NCBI GenBank assembly: GCA_018268035.1
Contig: JAFDXI010000073.1
Span: 62,001-126,000, forward strand
Origin: Bacteroidota bacterium
GTDB lineage: Bacteria > Bacteroidota > Bacteroidia > Chitinophagales > Chitinophagaceae
Direction of reading: 5' to 3'
DNA: 64,000 nucleotides
This document shows positions 46,129-55,789 of the stretch, piece after piece (within the stretch, counting starts at the first letter, position 1; every line of letters starts with the position of its first letter). Under the pieces are notes generated by a model, which saw nothing but the letters and a program-made list of their open reading frames with translations, made no database searches and had not been told where the DNA came from. The position numbers and the translations under genes are program-made.

Positions 46129-46650
46129 TTAACTATTTGAAGGCCCATAAGCAATTGTATCAAAATCAAAACCTGCTCTTATTAATGCGTTCTTTGCAGA
46201 CTTCAATGCATAGTCTGCTTTATTGTGTGGGTGTACAGGCACTTCAGTAACTGCTTTTAATTGTTCCAATAATTCTGTTGTCTCACCCTCAGTTAATTTT
46301 TCACATACATCATACATACCTCCCGGCTCTTCTTCCAGTAAATCATGTTTCTCCAATACATGACGTATCACCTTTATCACATCAGGTGTAGGTGGTACCA
46401 CCATCAATGCAGTCAAAGCTCCATGATCCAACCTGAGTTTTGCGGCCAGTGGTAGAGGCGTGCCACCATTGGCTTTTTGTGCTGCCGGAAAAAGCGTTTT
46501 TTCTTCCATCTTGATATGCTTCAGCAAGCCTGTGCGAAAGCGGTGATAATATTCCATTTCAATTTCACCTTCTTTTTCAGTGGCATTATCCAATAAATCT
46601 TCAACACGCCTGTGATCATTAGTAAAAAAATGATACAATGGTTTATTCAT
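46129..46650 (-). CDS. Hemerythrin domain-containing protein
   Basis: A 173-residue four-helix di-iron protein. Metal-ligand candidates are His8 and His13 region (YHFFTNDHRRVED), HIKMEEKTLFPAAQ, LRLDHGALTALM, and HVLEKHDLLEEEPGGMYDVCE. It likely binds O2 or NO or buffers iron. It lies convergent to the cupin gene; its promoter (46656-46691) contains a half-site shared with the ScdA-type operon. Confidence 0.88.
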   Translation of the reverse strand: MNKPLYHFFTNDHRRVEDLLDNATEKEGEIEMEYYHRFRTGLLKHIKMEEKTLFPAAQKANGGTPLPLAAKLRLDHGALTALMVVPPTPDVIKVIRHVLEKHDLLEEEPGGMYDVCEKLTEGETTELLEQLKAVTEVPVHPHNKADYALKSAKNALIRAGFDFDTIAYGPSNS

Positions 46651-46655
46651 ACTTG

Positions 46656-46691
46656 CTCAAAAGTATTTGAGTTTTCGATACACATTACAAA
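46656..46691 (-). promoter_or_regulatory. Promoter with inverted repeat for the hemerythrin gene
   Basis: Minus strand: TTTG (46688-46691), 22 bp, TACTTTTG (46658-46665), a good TAnnTTTG box. Over it lies CTCAAA-AGTA-TTTGAG (46656-46671). It includes AAAAGTATTT, which is identical to one arm of the palindrome upstream of the ScdA-type operon. Confidence 0.5.
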
Positions 46692-46715
46692 ACAATCGAA
46701 TGATATTCTGAAACT

Positions 46716-47051
46716 TTATTTTGCTTCCATTGCATCTAATGCAATGTTAGCATGTGCATACGCTGCACCCGCCCTCATCTCTGCTGCCACCCAAATTGCT
46801 TCCATGATTTCTTCTTTCGTTGCTCCTTTTTTTAATGCCTGCGGCACATGGCCCCGGATGCAATAAGGGCATTGTGTAACATGAGCAACAGCAACTGCTA
46901 TCAACTGCTTTGTTTTTTCATCCAATACACCTTCCCTGAATACAGTCCTGCTGAAATTTCTCCAGGCTTCTATTTGTTTTGGCGCTAAATCAGCCTTCTT
47001 TTTTGCGCTTTCTGCTGTTGGTGCAGGATACATTTCTTTAATATTTTCCAT
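46716..47051 (-). CDS. AhpD-like carboxymuconolactone decarboxylase family protein
   Basis: A 111-residue AhpD fold with the active-site pair C61-P-Y-C64 and H68 (HVTQCPYCIRGHVP). AhpD-type proteins act as alkylhydroperoxidases or disulfide relays. It sits between the hemerythrin and OsmC genes on the same strand, each separated by 60-110 bp, consistent with a peroxide-defence group. Confidence 0.92.
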   Translation of the reverse strand: MENIKEMYPAPTAESAKKKADLAPKQIEAWRNFSRTVFREGVLDEKTKQLIAVAVAHVTQCPYCIRGHVPQALKKGATKEEIMEAIWVAAEMRAGAAYAHANIALDAMEAK

Positions 47052-47162
47052 GATCTCTGTTTTAATTTTTTACACAAACCTCAGCAATTCACAGATGTAT
47101 TCGCCAGGTATGAATCAGCATAAAAATATTTTTACAGGTACATTATAACCTGTATAACTGTG

Positions 47163-47582
47163 TTATACAAGACTGGCATCAAGTGTGATGGGAAAACTCA
47201 ACGCTTTACTCACCGGACAATTATCTTTTGCTGTATTTGCAATTTCATTAAACTTGTCCTGGCTGATACCGGGAATTTTTGCCTTAAGTGTTAAATGAGA
47301 TCCTGTGAGCTCAAGCTTTTGTGGATCCATTGTAACTTCTGCCTGCACATCAATTGAATCAGGTGTAAATCCTGACTGGCCAAGAATAAGACTTAATGCC
47401 ATTGCAAAACATCCTGCATGAGATGCTGCTATCAGTTCATCAGGGTTGGTGCCTGCACCATTTTCAAAACGGCTTTTAAATGAATACTGTTGTTGGTTCA
47501 ACACTTTACTCCTGGTAGTGATAGTTCCATTTCCTTCTTTTATTGAACCGTTCCAAACGGCATTGGCTACATGTTTAATCAT
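47163..47582 (-). CDS. OsmC family peroxiredoxin
   Basis: A 139-residue OsmC protein. It carries both thiols ([19 protein letters not shown] with Cys near 57, and [12 protein letters not shown] near 124) and the catalytic Arg/Glu region at the start of the fold. It reduces organic hydroperoxides with a lipoyl or thiol donor. The AhpD-like neighbour could be the electron partner. Confidence 0.93.
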   Translation of the reverse strand: MIKHVANAVWNGSIKEGNGTITTRSKVLNQQQYSFKSRFENGAGTNPDELIAASHAGCFAMALSLILGQSGFTPDSIDVQAEVTMDPQKLELTGSHLTLKAKIPGISQDKFNEIANTAKDNCPVSKALSFPITLDASLV

Positions 47583-47606
47583 AATTGTGATTTTTAATTT
47601 AAAATT

Positions 47607-48386
47607 TTATGCTTTCTTTTCTGCTATGATTGCAAAAGATGTCAGATGATCTTCATACTTGTTAAAGGTATCCCTCATTTCTAATATTTTCTTCTTTGCC
47701 TTTGGATGTGTGAGGATATTAAAACAAATTTTTAAAGTCCTGAAAAATCCTTCATCAGCCAAAATCCTTTTTAATTTCAACAACTCCATCGGGTTTTCTT
47801 CTACTGCTTTTATTTTAAAACCTTCATCTTCCAACAAACTACACCACTCACTAATTGTTAGCGGCCTTGCATTCACTTTTATCACTTTTGCCAAATTTTG
47901 CTGTACGTCTTTTTTTATTTCAGGGTCAATATGATCCGGCGCCAATCCCAGTTCGTGAATTCCATAATAACCGCCAGGTTGTAAAACCCTGTATGCTTCA
48001 CGGATAATTTCAGATTTCCTGTGATCAGGTTGCATGGTCAGCATTGCTTCACCAATTACTTTATTTACAGAAGCACTTTCAATCCCGCTATCAGCAGCGC
48101 TCCTGTTGACGATGGTGTAAGCTTTAGCATGTATCTTTTGTTGCAAAAGGCCTGCCGCTTCTTCATTCAGTTCTACACCAGTATATGTTTTTGGCCTTTT
48201 CTCCAGTAACAATGAAGCAGTGAAACCCATACCAGGTGCAAATTCCACTACCGAGTCTTCATGATTAATTTTAAGGCCATTCACTAATTTCAGCGTAAGC
48301 TCTTTACCGCCGGGTCTCAAAACTTTTTTACCCATTTTGGCAAGGAGCCAGTGCCCCTGCTCTGTATTTATCGTTTTGTTACTCAT
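47607..48386 (-). CDS. SAM-dependent methyltransferase (UbiE/Methyltransf_11)
   Basis: A 259-residue methyltransferase: [20 protein letters not shown] (motif I), [27 protein letters not shown], and [19 protein letters not shown]. It lies 24 bp upstream of the OsmC gene in the same direction and is probably co-transcribed with the stress genes. Its substrate is unknown. A TACCTTTG box on the minus strand at 48566-48573 is a plausible promoter 180 bp upstream. Confidence 0.87.
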   Translation of the reverse strand: MSNKTINTEQGHWLLAKMGKKVLRPGGKELTLKLVNGLKINHEDSVVEFAPGMGFTASLLLEKRPKTYTGVELNEEAAGLLQQKIHAKAYTIVNRSAADSGIESASVNKVIGEAMLTMQPDHRKSEIIREAYRVLQPGGYYGIHELGLAPDHIDPEIKKDVQQNLAKVIKVNARPLTISEWCSLLEDEGFKIKAVEENPMELLKLKRILADEGFFRTLKICFNILTHPKAKKKILEMRDTFNKYEDHLTSFAIIAEKKA

Positions 48387-48990
48387 AGTAACTTTTTTTG
48401 GTTAATTAATACCCCATTTTTACTCATCCACACTCCATTAAAAATTTGCAGGCTTATGACAAATTAATATGTTGATCATAAATTCAAGTCCCGGTCGCTC
48501 ATTTGTTTTCATTATTCATTACTATCAAATATTTTTAAGAAACAATCAAAAACTCCAGATTTGCGCAAAGGTAGTACAGGTGAAATGTCAGTCTTTTCGA
48601 ATTAAGATAAAAAAAGACAATATTATCTTATTTTTTGGCAAATGATTTTAAACAAAAACAATTATATAACTATTTACAATCGCCAGACAAAAATTGACAG
48701 GGAATATTTTTTGAAATACATCAATTTTTTGACAAATAAATTACTTTATCTTTTTTATCAAAAAGATACATTGATATGTTTCTACTTTGGTGAAAATCTT
48801 TATCAACTCAAAATTTGTAACCCATAGCAGTTAAAAATAGAAAACGAACACAGCAGTTGGTTAATTATTGCACCATTGCAATTTCAATATTGAAATAAAT
48901 AAGCAGATATTGCACAGTCAGCAGTCTCAATCATTTTGAATGACTTTGTAAAAAACAGTTATGATACTCGTGCTTATTCCGGCAACTTTT
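48387..48990. other. AT-rich intergenic region
   Basis: A 604-bp stretch without a supported gene. It contains the TACCTTTG promoter box for the methyltransferase gene (48566-48573, minus strand) and otherwise only low-complexity A/T sequence. A 61-codon open frame at 48642-48827 has no ribosome-binding site or family likeness. Confidence 0.45.
48566..48573 (-). promoter_or_regulatory. -7 promoter box upstream of the methyltransferase gene
   Basis: TACCTTTG on the minus strand matches the TAnnTTTG consensus exactly and sits in the typical C-T-A-C-C-T-T-T-G-C context. A -33 TTTG is not evident at the expected distance. Confidence 0.4.
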
Positions 48991-49641
48991 TCACAAAGAG
49001 ATATTCAGCAAAACCAGTGATATCCCAAAAACATTTGCTTCTACTTTTTTACCTTTCATCCATGTTGCAATCATCCTCACCGGCATGGCAAGTATATTCC
49101 AGGGATTTCTCCTTGTTCCACTTTGCAATATTTCGCAGTTTGCATCTTCAAAAATTTTCTTAAGCTCCGGTATCGAAAACATCCGCACATGAGTTGGGTC
49201 ATCATAAAAATTAAGTGTGCCATACATGCTGGGTAAGTTCAGGCTCTTTTTACCCGGATATTCAATATAAAAAAAACCACCATCCTTCAATTTTGTCAAA
49301 AATAATTTTAAAACTTCATCTCCATTGTGCAAATGCTCAATTACATGTGCCATTCTTATAAAATCAAAGAATATTATCGGGAATTACAGCAAAGTCAAGT
49401 TTGGTTAAATCAAGTTCATAAAAGCTTTTGCTACTTCAAAATCTTTGGCATCGTTATTATATGTCTTATCAAGGTCAAGTCCGTAGTATTCACAATTCGG
49501 GAAAATAGATTTTGTTTTTGAAGGACTGTGATTGCCACAACCTACATCCAAAAGTTTAAAGGCACTGTTACCATATTGCAGGTATATAAAACTGAATTTA
49601 TAATTGAGCAGGGTGGCTTTCCTTTTGAGCGAATTCAACAT
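48991..49641 (-). pseudogene. Class I methyltransferase with two compensating frameshifts
   Basis: Two blocks in the same frame form one methyltransferase: 49641-49405 (FKLLDVGCGNHSPSKTK, motif I) and 49353-48991 (MAHVIEHLHNGDEVLKLF; LKDGGFFYIEYPG; HVRMFSIPELKKIF). The first block ends at TAA when read on. Adding one T near 49422 restores Y-E-L-D-L-T-K-L-D-F, and removing one C near 49376 restores N-I-F-D-F-I-R-M-A-H. So a -1 and a +1 indel about 45 bp apart break the gene. It is likely non-functional, or a sequencing artefact. It is divergent from uvrA. Confidence 0.8.
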
Positions 49642-49704
49642 AAAAAACGCAATCTATCATTATTCAACAAACTTTTAAAATTCATTGTTATTACATTTGT
49701 TCAG

Positions 49705-52665
49705 ATGAAAGAAACAATTGACAGGAATAATGACGAATCTATTGAAGTATATGGTGCCAGGGCACACAACCTCAAGAATATTGATATCAACATCCCAAAA
49801 AATAAACTGGTAGTTATCACCGGAATCAGTGGTAGTGGAAAATCTTCACTTGCATTTGATACCATTTATGCAGAAGGACAACGCAGGTATATGGAAACAT
49901 TTGGCGCTTATGCACGACAGTTTATCGGTGATATGGAGCGCCCTGATGTAGATAAAATAACCGGCCTTTCTCCAGTAATTTCTATTGAACAAAAAACCAC
50001 CAATAAAAACCCGCGTTCTACTGTTGGCACTGTTACAGAAATCTATGATTTCATGCGTTTGCTTTATGCACGCATTGGCGAAGCATACAGTTATAATACC
50101 GGTAACAAAATGGTGAAATGGAGCGAAGAAGAAATTGTAAACAACATATTTGAAAGGTTCAGTAATAAAAAAATTTCTTTGCTGGCGCCATTGGTTCGTG
50201 GAAGAAAAGGACACTATCGAGAATTGTTTGAAGAGATCAGGAGAAAAGGCTTTGTGAAAGTGCGGGTAGATGGTGAAATAAAAGACATCACACCAAAGAT
50301 GCAGGTGGACAGGTATAAAATTCATGATATTGAAGTGGTGGTGGATCGCTTACAGGTGAGTGATGAATTCAGGACACGCTTAAGCCAGAGTGTGCAACAA
50401 ACACTGAAGATGGGTAAAGACCTGATGTTTGTAGCAGCAACACCAGGTAATACTGATGATAAAAATTCGAAGACTGCATCATCAAAAAAAAATATTGCAA
50501 ATAATAAAAGCGTTGCAACACCGCATTTTGATTTCAATGAAGATGGTGATGAAAATTTGAGTGAATCTTCATATTCCCGTATGATGATGTGCACTGAAAC
50601 AGGCATCTCTTATGAAGAGCCTTCACCCAATTCATTTTCTTTTAATTCACCTTATGGCGCTTGTCCCACCTGCAAAGGACTTGGCAGTGTTTTTACAATT
50701 GACATGGATTTGGTTTTACCCGATAAATCAAAATCAGTAAGGCAAGGCGCACTCACACCATTGGGTGAAGAAAGGGAAGCAAGTGTGTTCAGGCAGGTAG
50801 AAGATTTTGCAAAAAAAAATAAAATAAAATTGGATGTACCGGTCAGTAAATTATCAGCAGAACAACTGAACCTTTTACTTTATGGCGATAAAAATATCAA
50901 TCCTTCACTGGAAGTTGACACAGATGATGAAACTGTACCCAATGAATATACCGGTAGTTATGAAGGCATCATCCCCATGTTGAAAAGATGGTTTTCATCT
51001 TCATACAGTACAGAAAATTTACGTGACTGGGTGCAGAAATATATGACATTGAAAACCTGCCCCACCTGCAATGGTGCCAGGTTAAAAAAAGAAAGCCTTT
51101 GGTTTTTGATTGATGGAAAAAACATTGCACAACTCAGTGAAATTAATTTAGACAAACTCTATGCATGGTTTGATGGTATTGAATTGCGGTTAAACAATAA
51201 ACAACGCACCATTGCAAAAGATATCATTAAAGAAATACGGGAACGCCTTACATTTTTATTGGATGTGGGTTTATCTTACCTGACGATTAACCGCACAACA
51301 AAATCATTAAGTGGTGGAGAAAGCCAACGAATCCGCCTTGCCACACAAATAGGTTCGCAACTGCAGGGTATCACTTATATTTTGGATGAACCTTCTATAG
51401 GTTTACATCAAAGAGACAACCACCGGCTGATAACAGCATTACAAAACCTGCGTGATATAGGCAATAGTGTATTAGTGGTGGAACATGATAAAGATATCAT
51501 GCTGGCTGCAGACTATTTAATTGATATCGGGCCGAAAGCAGGCTTTCATGGCGGCAAGGTTGTAGCTGAAGGCGACCCGAAACAAATACTGAAATTAAAC
51601 ACACTCACTGCTGGATATCTCAACGGCATTTATTCAATTGCAGTTCCAAAAGAACGGCGCAAAGGCAATGGGAAAAAATTAGTTTTAAAAGGTGTAAAAG
51701 GAAATAATTTAAAGGATTTGGATGTAGAATTTCCATTAGGAAAATTCATAGTAGTAACAGGTGTAAGCGGCAGTGGTAAATCAACGCTCATCAATGAAAC
51801 ATTATATCCTATTTTATCAAAGCATGCTTATAATTCAAAGATGGTGCCACTGGAATATAAGTCTATCAAAGGCCTTGAGAATATTGATAAAGTCATTGAG
51901 ATAGATCAGTCGCCGATTGGAAGGACACCAAGGAGCAATCCTGCTACTTACTGTGGTTTCTTTACTGATATCAGAACATTATTTGCATCAGTGCCTGAAG
52001 CAAAAATCCGTGGGTATAATGCAGGCCGTTTTTCATTCAATGTAAAAAGCGGGAGATGCGATGTGTGTGAAGGCGGTGGTATGCGTGTGATTGAAATGAA
52101 TTTCCTTCCTGATGTGTATGTGCCTTGCGAAAAATGTAATGGCAAAAGATATAACCGCGAAACACTGGAGATACGTTACAAAGGAAAATCCATTGCTGAT
52201 GTATTGAGTATGACTGTGGAAGAAGCCGTTGATTTTTTTCAGCCTGTACCATACATCTACCGAAAAATAAAAGTGCTGGAAGAAGTGGGCCTTGGTTATA
52301 TCACGCTGGGCCAAAGTGCAGTAACATTGAGCGGTGGCGAAGCACAAAGAGTGAAGCTGTCAACAGAACTGAGCAAACGTGATACCGGTAAAACATTTTA
52401 TATTTTGGATGAACCCACTACAGGCTTGCATTTCCAGGACATACAACATTTATTGGATGTATTGAATAAACTGGTTGATCGGGGCAACACAGTGTTAGTG
52501 ATAGAACACAACCTTGATGTAATAAAAGTTGCTGACCATATTATTGATCTTGGCCCTGAAGGTGGTGATGGTGGCGGCAGGATATTATTTGAAGGGACGC
52601 CTGAAGAATTAATCAAAAATAAAGAAAGCCACACAGCAACTTTTCTGAAAGCAGAATTGAATTAA
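49705..52665 (+). CDS. uvrA: Excinuclease ABC subunit UvrA
   Basis: The ATG at 49705 gives 986 residues (MKETIDRNNDESIEVYGARA); the 59 codons upstream run over the neighbouring pseudogene and lack UvrA similarity. Both ABC modules are present: Walker A GISGSGKSSLA and GVSGSGKSTLI; signature TKSLSGGESQRI and TLSGGEAQRVKL. Zinc modules are CPTCKGLG...CPTCNGARL and CDVCEGGG...CEKCNGKRY. It recognises bulky lesions in nucleotide excision repair. Monocistronic. Confidence 0.97.
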   Translation: MKETIDRNNDESIEVYGARAHNLKNIDINIPKNKLVVITGISGSGKSSLAFDTIYAEGQRRYMETFGAYARQFIGDMERPDVDKITGLSPVISIEQKTTNKNPRSTVGTVTEIYDFMRLLYARIGEAYSYNTGNKMVKWSEEEIVNNIFERFSNKKISLLAPLVRGRKGHYRELFEEIRRKGFVKVRVDGEIKDITPKMQVDRYKIHDIEVVVDRLQVSDEFRTRLSQSVQQTLKMGKDLMFVAATPGNTDDKNSKTASSKKNIANNKSVATPHFDFNEDGDENLSESSYSRMMMCTETGISYEEPSPNSFSFNSPYGACPTCKGLGSVFTIDMDLVLPDKSKSVRQGALTPLGEEREASVFRQVEDFAKKNKIKLDVPVSKLSAEQLNLLLYGDKNINPSLEVDTDDETVPNEYTGSYEGIIPMLKRWFSSSYSTENLRDWVQKYMTLKTCPTCNGARLKKESLWFLIDGKNIAQLSEINLDKLYAWFDGIELRLNNKQRTIAKDIIKEIRERLTFLLDVGLSYLTINRTTKSLSGGESQRIRLATQIGSQLQGITYILDEPSIGLHQRDNHRLITALQNLRDIGNSVLVVEHDKDIMLAADYLIDIGPKAGFHGGKVVAEGDPKQILKLNTLTAGYLNGIYSIAVPKERRKGNGKKLVLKGVKGNNLKDLDVEFPLGKFIVVTGVSGSGKSTLINETLYPILSKHAYNSKMVPLEYKSIKGLENIDKVIEIDQSPIGRTPRSNPATYCGFFTDIRTLFASVPEAKIRGYNAGRFSFNVKSGRCDVCEGGGMRVIEMNFLPDVYVPCEKCNGKRYNRETLEIRYKGKSIADVLSMTVEEAVDFFQPVPYIYRKIKVLEEVGLGYITLGQSAVTLSGGEAQRVKLSTELSKRDTGKTFYILDEPTTGLHFQDIQHLLDVLNKLVDRGNTVLVIEHNLDVIKVADHIIDLGPEGGDGGGRILFEGTPEELIKNKESHTATFLKAELN

Positions 52666-52785
52666 AAATAATATAGGTTTAATGTTTAAACAAAATCTTT
52701 GGTTTTTAGAATATAGATAAAGTCAAAACATTTCTCAGAATATTACCCCGGCAATTAAATTAAATTTGCCTTAAAGATTTAAGTA

Positions 52786-54078
52786 TTGAAAACGGATCAC
52801 AAAATAATAAATGGTGACAGCAGGCAGATGATTGAGTTGCCTGACAATTCAGTTCATTTGGTAATTACTTCACCACCTTACTGGCAACTAAAAGATTATG
52901 GTAGCGACAACCAAATTGGCTTCCATGATAGTTACGAAAATTATATCAACAACCTGAATCTTGTCTGGAAAGAATGTTATCGTACACTGCACAACGGTTG
53001 CAGGTTATGTGTAAATATTGGTGACCAGTTTGCAAGAGCAGTTTATTATGGACGTTATAAAGTCATACCCATTCGTGAAGAAATAATAAAGTTCTGCGAA
53101 AACATAGGTTTTGATTATATGGGAGCCATTATCTGGCAAAAGGTTACTACTTCAAACACTACTGGTGGTGGTGTTCAAATGGGTTCGTATCCATTTCCAA
53201 GAAACGGTATTTTGAAATTAGATTACGAGTTTATTCTCATTTTCAAAAAATTGGGAGATGCGCCAAAACCCACAAAAGATCAAAAAGAACTTTCCAGAAT
53301 GACTGCTGAAGAATGGAACACATATTTTGCCGGTCATTGGAATTTTACAGGTGCAAGACAAAGTAACCATATAGCAATGTTTCCTGAAGAATTGCCAATG
53401 CGGTTGATAAAAATGTTTTCTTTTGTTGGTGAAACAGTGCTTGATCCGTTTGCAGGAAGTGGAACAACATCATTAGCTGCGAGGAATGCTGACAGAAACT
53501 CCGTTGGCTATGAAATCAATCCTGAATTTATTCCATTCATAAAAGAAAAATTGGAAATTCATCAACAGGATTTGAATGGAACTTCTTATGAGTTCCTGCA
53601 ACCACCAACTATTAAAACCGACTTCGAAAAAGAAATAAAGAAATTACCTTACATTTTTACAGACCCACACACCTTTGATAAAAAAATTGATATAAAGAAA
53701 TTACAATTTGGGAGCCGTATAGATAAAGACAGTTCAACACAACGTGAAGAACTTTATACAGTAAAAGAAATCATTAGCCCTGAAAAAATCCGTTTAAATA
53801 ATGATTTAACTATAAAATTAATCGGCATCAAAGAAGACCCGGTTATACATGGCAAGGCAACTGCTTTTCTTATTGACAAAACTAAAGGGAAAAAAGTATT
53901 TCTAAAATACGACAATATCAAACATGACAGAGAGAACAATTTACTTTGTTATCTCTATCTCGAAAACAAAACTTTCATTAATGCACATTTAATCAAAAAC
54001 GGTTTAGCTCAGGTGGACAGCGAAATTGATTTTAAATACAAAGACAAATTTTTAAACCTACTGCAACAAAATGGCTAA
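52786..54078 (+). CDS. m4C/m6A DNA methyltransferase with SNase-like C-terminal domain
   Basis: A 430-residue methyltransferase of a type II R-M system. Catalytic motif IV is TSPPYW (m4C-like, about 28-33) and motif I is DPFAGSGTTSLAA (about 222-234), giving the beta-class order. The start is TTG at 52786, since a TAA lies two codons upstream and later ATGs would remove the first strand (KIINGDSR). Residues 330-430 resemble a staphylococcal nuclease (IKLIGIKEDP, KKVFLKYDNIKHDREN, FINAHLIKNGLAQVD) but lack the key catalytic Arg pair, so the domain probably binds rather than cuts DNA. Overlaps the endonuclease gene by 8 bp. Confidence 0.87.
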   Translation: MKTDHKIINGDSRQMIELPDNSVHLVITSPPYWQLKDYGSDNQIGFHDSYENYINNLNLVWKECYRTLHNGCRLCVNIGDQFARAVYYGRYKVIPIREEIIKFCENIGFDYMGAIIWQKVTTSNTTGGGVQMGSYPFPRNGILKLDYEFILIFKKLGDAPKPTKDQKELSRMTAEEWNTYFAGHWNFTGARQSNHIAMFPEELPMRLIKMFSFVGETVLDPFAGSGTTSLAARNADRNSVGYEINPEFIPFIKEKLEIHQQDLNGTSYEFLQPPTIKTDFEKEIKKLPYIFTDPHTFDKKIDIKKLQFGSRIDKDSSTQREELYTVKEIISPEKIRLNNDLTIKLIGIKEDPVIHGKATAFLIDKTKGKKVFLKYDNIKHDRENNLLCYLYLENKTFINAHLIKNGLAQVDSEIDFKYKDKFLNLLQQNG

Positions 54079-54706
54079 AGAATGGATATTAAACAGCACG
54101 ATGAATCGTTTTCAACTTAATTTTAAAAGAAATGTTGGTGCAACATCTGACTCAATCAGAAAGTGTTCACCTAAAGTACTGGATGAATGGAGGGATTATT
54201 ATTTCGCTAATGTAAAGCCAAAAGAACATATTGAAGATTTAGGGAGGAAGCTATATCTAAAGATTACCGAAGTCATTGCATCAGAAGTTGAAGCAGTAAC
54301 TGAACAGGATTGCATTGATTATATGATTCAGTTAGTCATTGACCGGACTTTTGATGGTTATATGACAGAAATACAAACCATTTATGGCCAACTACAAAAA
54401 ATCTTAGATGTTCAAATACAATCAGCTCCTGATGAGTGGGACAGGTTATTTAATGTAGATTTCTTTATACAAATAAAAAACAAGTATATCGGGATACAAA
54501 TAAAACCGGTTAACTCTGGGATACAACTGCCTGAAATTTTTAAAGAATATTCATTGCAGGAAAAGACACATCAGGAATTTACAGAGGTTTTTGGAGGTAA
54601 AGTCTTTTATTTATTCTCTTTAAAAGTTGGCGACAAAAAAGAAATTCAAAATAAAGAAGTAATAGCTGAGATAAAAGCAGAAATCAATCGCCTTGAACTT
54701 TTGTAA
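54071..54706 (+). CDS. Type II restriction endonuclease, MjaI family
   Basis: A 211-residue protein matching the MjaI family: KEWILNSTMNRFQLNFKRNVG at the N-terminus, DSIRKCSPKVLDEWRDYYFANV, and a PD-(D/E)xK-type core in which DFFIQIKNKYIGIQIKPV supplies Asp, Gln and Lys (Q-x-K variant). MjaI cuts CTAG; this site is a family-based guess for the present enzyme. Gene order methyltransferase then nuclease with 8-bp overlap is classic for R-M. Confidence 0.85.
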   Translation: MAKEWILNSTMNRFQLNFKRNVGATSDSIRKCSPKVLDEWRDYYFANVKPKEHIEDLGRKLYLKITEVIASEVEAVTEQDCIDYMIQLVIDRTFDGYMTEIQTIYGQLQKILDVQIQSAPDEWDRLFNVDFFIQIKNKYIGIQIKPVNSGIQLPEIFKEYSLQEKTHQEFTEVFGGKVFYLFSLKVGDKKEIQNKEVIAEIKAEINRLELL

Positions 54707-54870
54707 CACAAGTCGCTTAATTCAAAATTTTTAAAAAAAAGCTGCGAAAGAAGAATATTGCGATTGCTTAGTTTATTCATTGCATAAGATACATTTAGTC
54801 TGTAATATTGAAACAAACCTGATTACAATACCCATCCTGGATTATTTATGAATATTTTTAATTTATTTCA

Positions 54871-55578
54871 ATGAAACCTGAAATCATTTTTGAAGATGAT
54901 GTGTTGGTGGCAATCAACAAACCATCGGGGTTATTAAGCATCCCCGACAGGGAAGGGAAAGAGATTTCTTTAAAGAAAATTTTATTGGAAAAATACGGTG
55001 AAATTTTTACTGTTCACCGGCTTGATAAAGCAACAAGCGGGGTAATTGTTTTTGCAAAGGATGAAACAACACATGCAGTTTTATCACAACTTTTTGAAAG
55101 CCGGGAAACAGAAAAAATATATTTTGGTTTGGTGCAGGGCAGCCTTTCTCCCGCCACAGGAAGGATAACAGAACCCATCATGCAGCATTCTTCCGGCAAC
55201 GGGAAAATGGTACTGCATGCAAAGGGCAAACCCTCTGTCACCGAATATGAAGTGGTGGAAGATTTTAAAAGGTTTAGCTGGGTGAAATTTAAAATCCTTA
55301 CCGGCAGGACGCACCAGATACGTATCCATTCGCAATTCACCGGGCACAGTATTGTATGTGATGAATTGTATGGCAATGGAGAGCCGGTTTTCATTTCTTC
55401 ACTGAAAAAGAAATACAATTTGAGCAAAAATGAAGAAGCTGAAAAGCCAATATTATCAAGGCTTGCTTTGCACAGCGCTTCATTAAAATTTTTGGTCAAC
55501 GACCGGGAATATTTTTTCGAAGCGCCACTGCCAAAAGATATAAAAGCTTTATTGCAGCAACTGAGAAAATGGCAGTGA
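54871..55578 (+). CDS. RluA-family pseudouridine synthase
   Basis: A 235-residue catalytic PseudoU_synth_2 domain without S4 domain. The active Asp52 is in HRLDKATSGVIVFAK, with GRTHQIRIHSQFTGHSIVCD downstream. It isomerises uridine in rRNA or tRNA; the target (RluA/C/D- or TruC-type) is unclear. It has its own 164-bp upstream gap after the R-M genes and no operon partner. Confidence 0.92.
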   Translation: MKPEIIFEDDVLVAINKPSGLLSIPDREGKEISLKKILLEKYGEIFTVHRLDKATSGVIVFAKDETTHAVLSQLFESRETEKIYFGLVQGSLSPATGRITEPIMQHSSGNGKMVLHAKGKPSVTEYEVVEDFKRFSWVKFKILTGRTHQIRIHSQFTGHSIVCDELYGNGEPVFISSLKKKYNLSKNEEAEKPILSRLALHSASLKFLVNDREYFFEAPLPKDIKALLQQLRKWQ

Positions 55579-55789
55579 TGTGCTAACGAAGCAATTTGTG
55601 AAGGAGTAAATCCGGGATTGAAGAAGGCTTTTTATTCTTTGATGATTTTGAAAACAGGCATTGAATTGCGAATGTTGTAAAGTACAAATACAATAAACCC
55701 ATTCATTGCTGGCAAGCGTTGTAGCTACGAAAACAACACGACTCATTACAATTTTTTTTGTACATTGCAGTAGCAATTATCTAAACACT

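Noticed and set aside
48642..48827. 61-codon open frame in the gap before the methyltransferase pseudogene
   Set aside because: Low-complexity A/T-rich sequence, no ribosome-binding site, no recognisable family.
49528..49704. Longer uvrA start adding 59 residues
   Set aside because: The added part overlaps the oppositely oriented pseudogene and has no UvrA similarity; ATG 49705 begins the conserved N-terminus.
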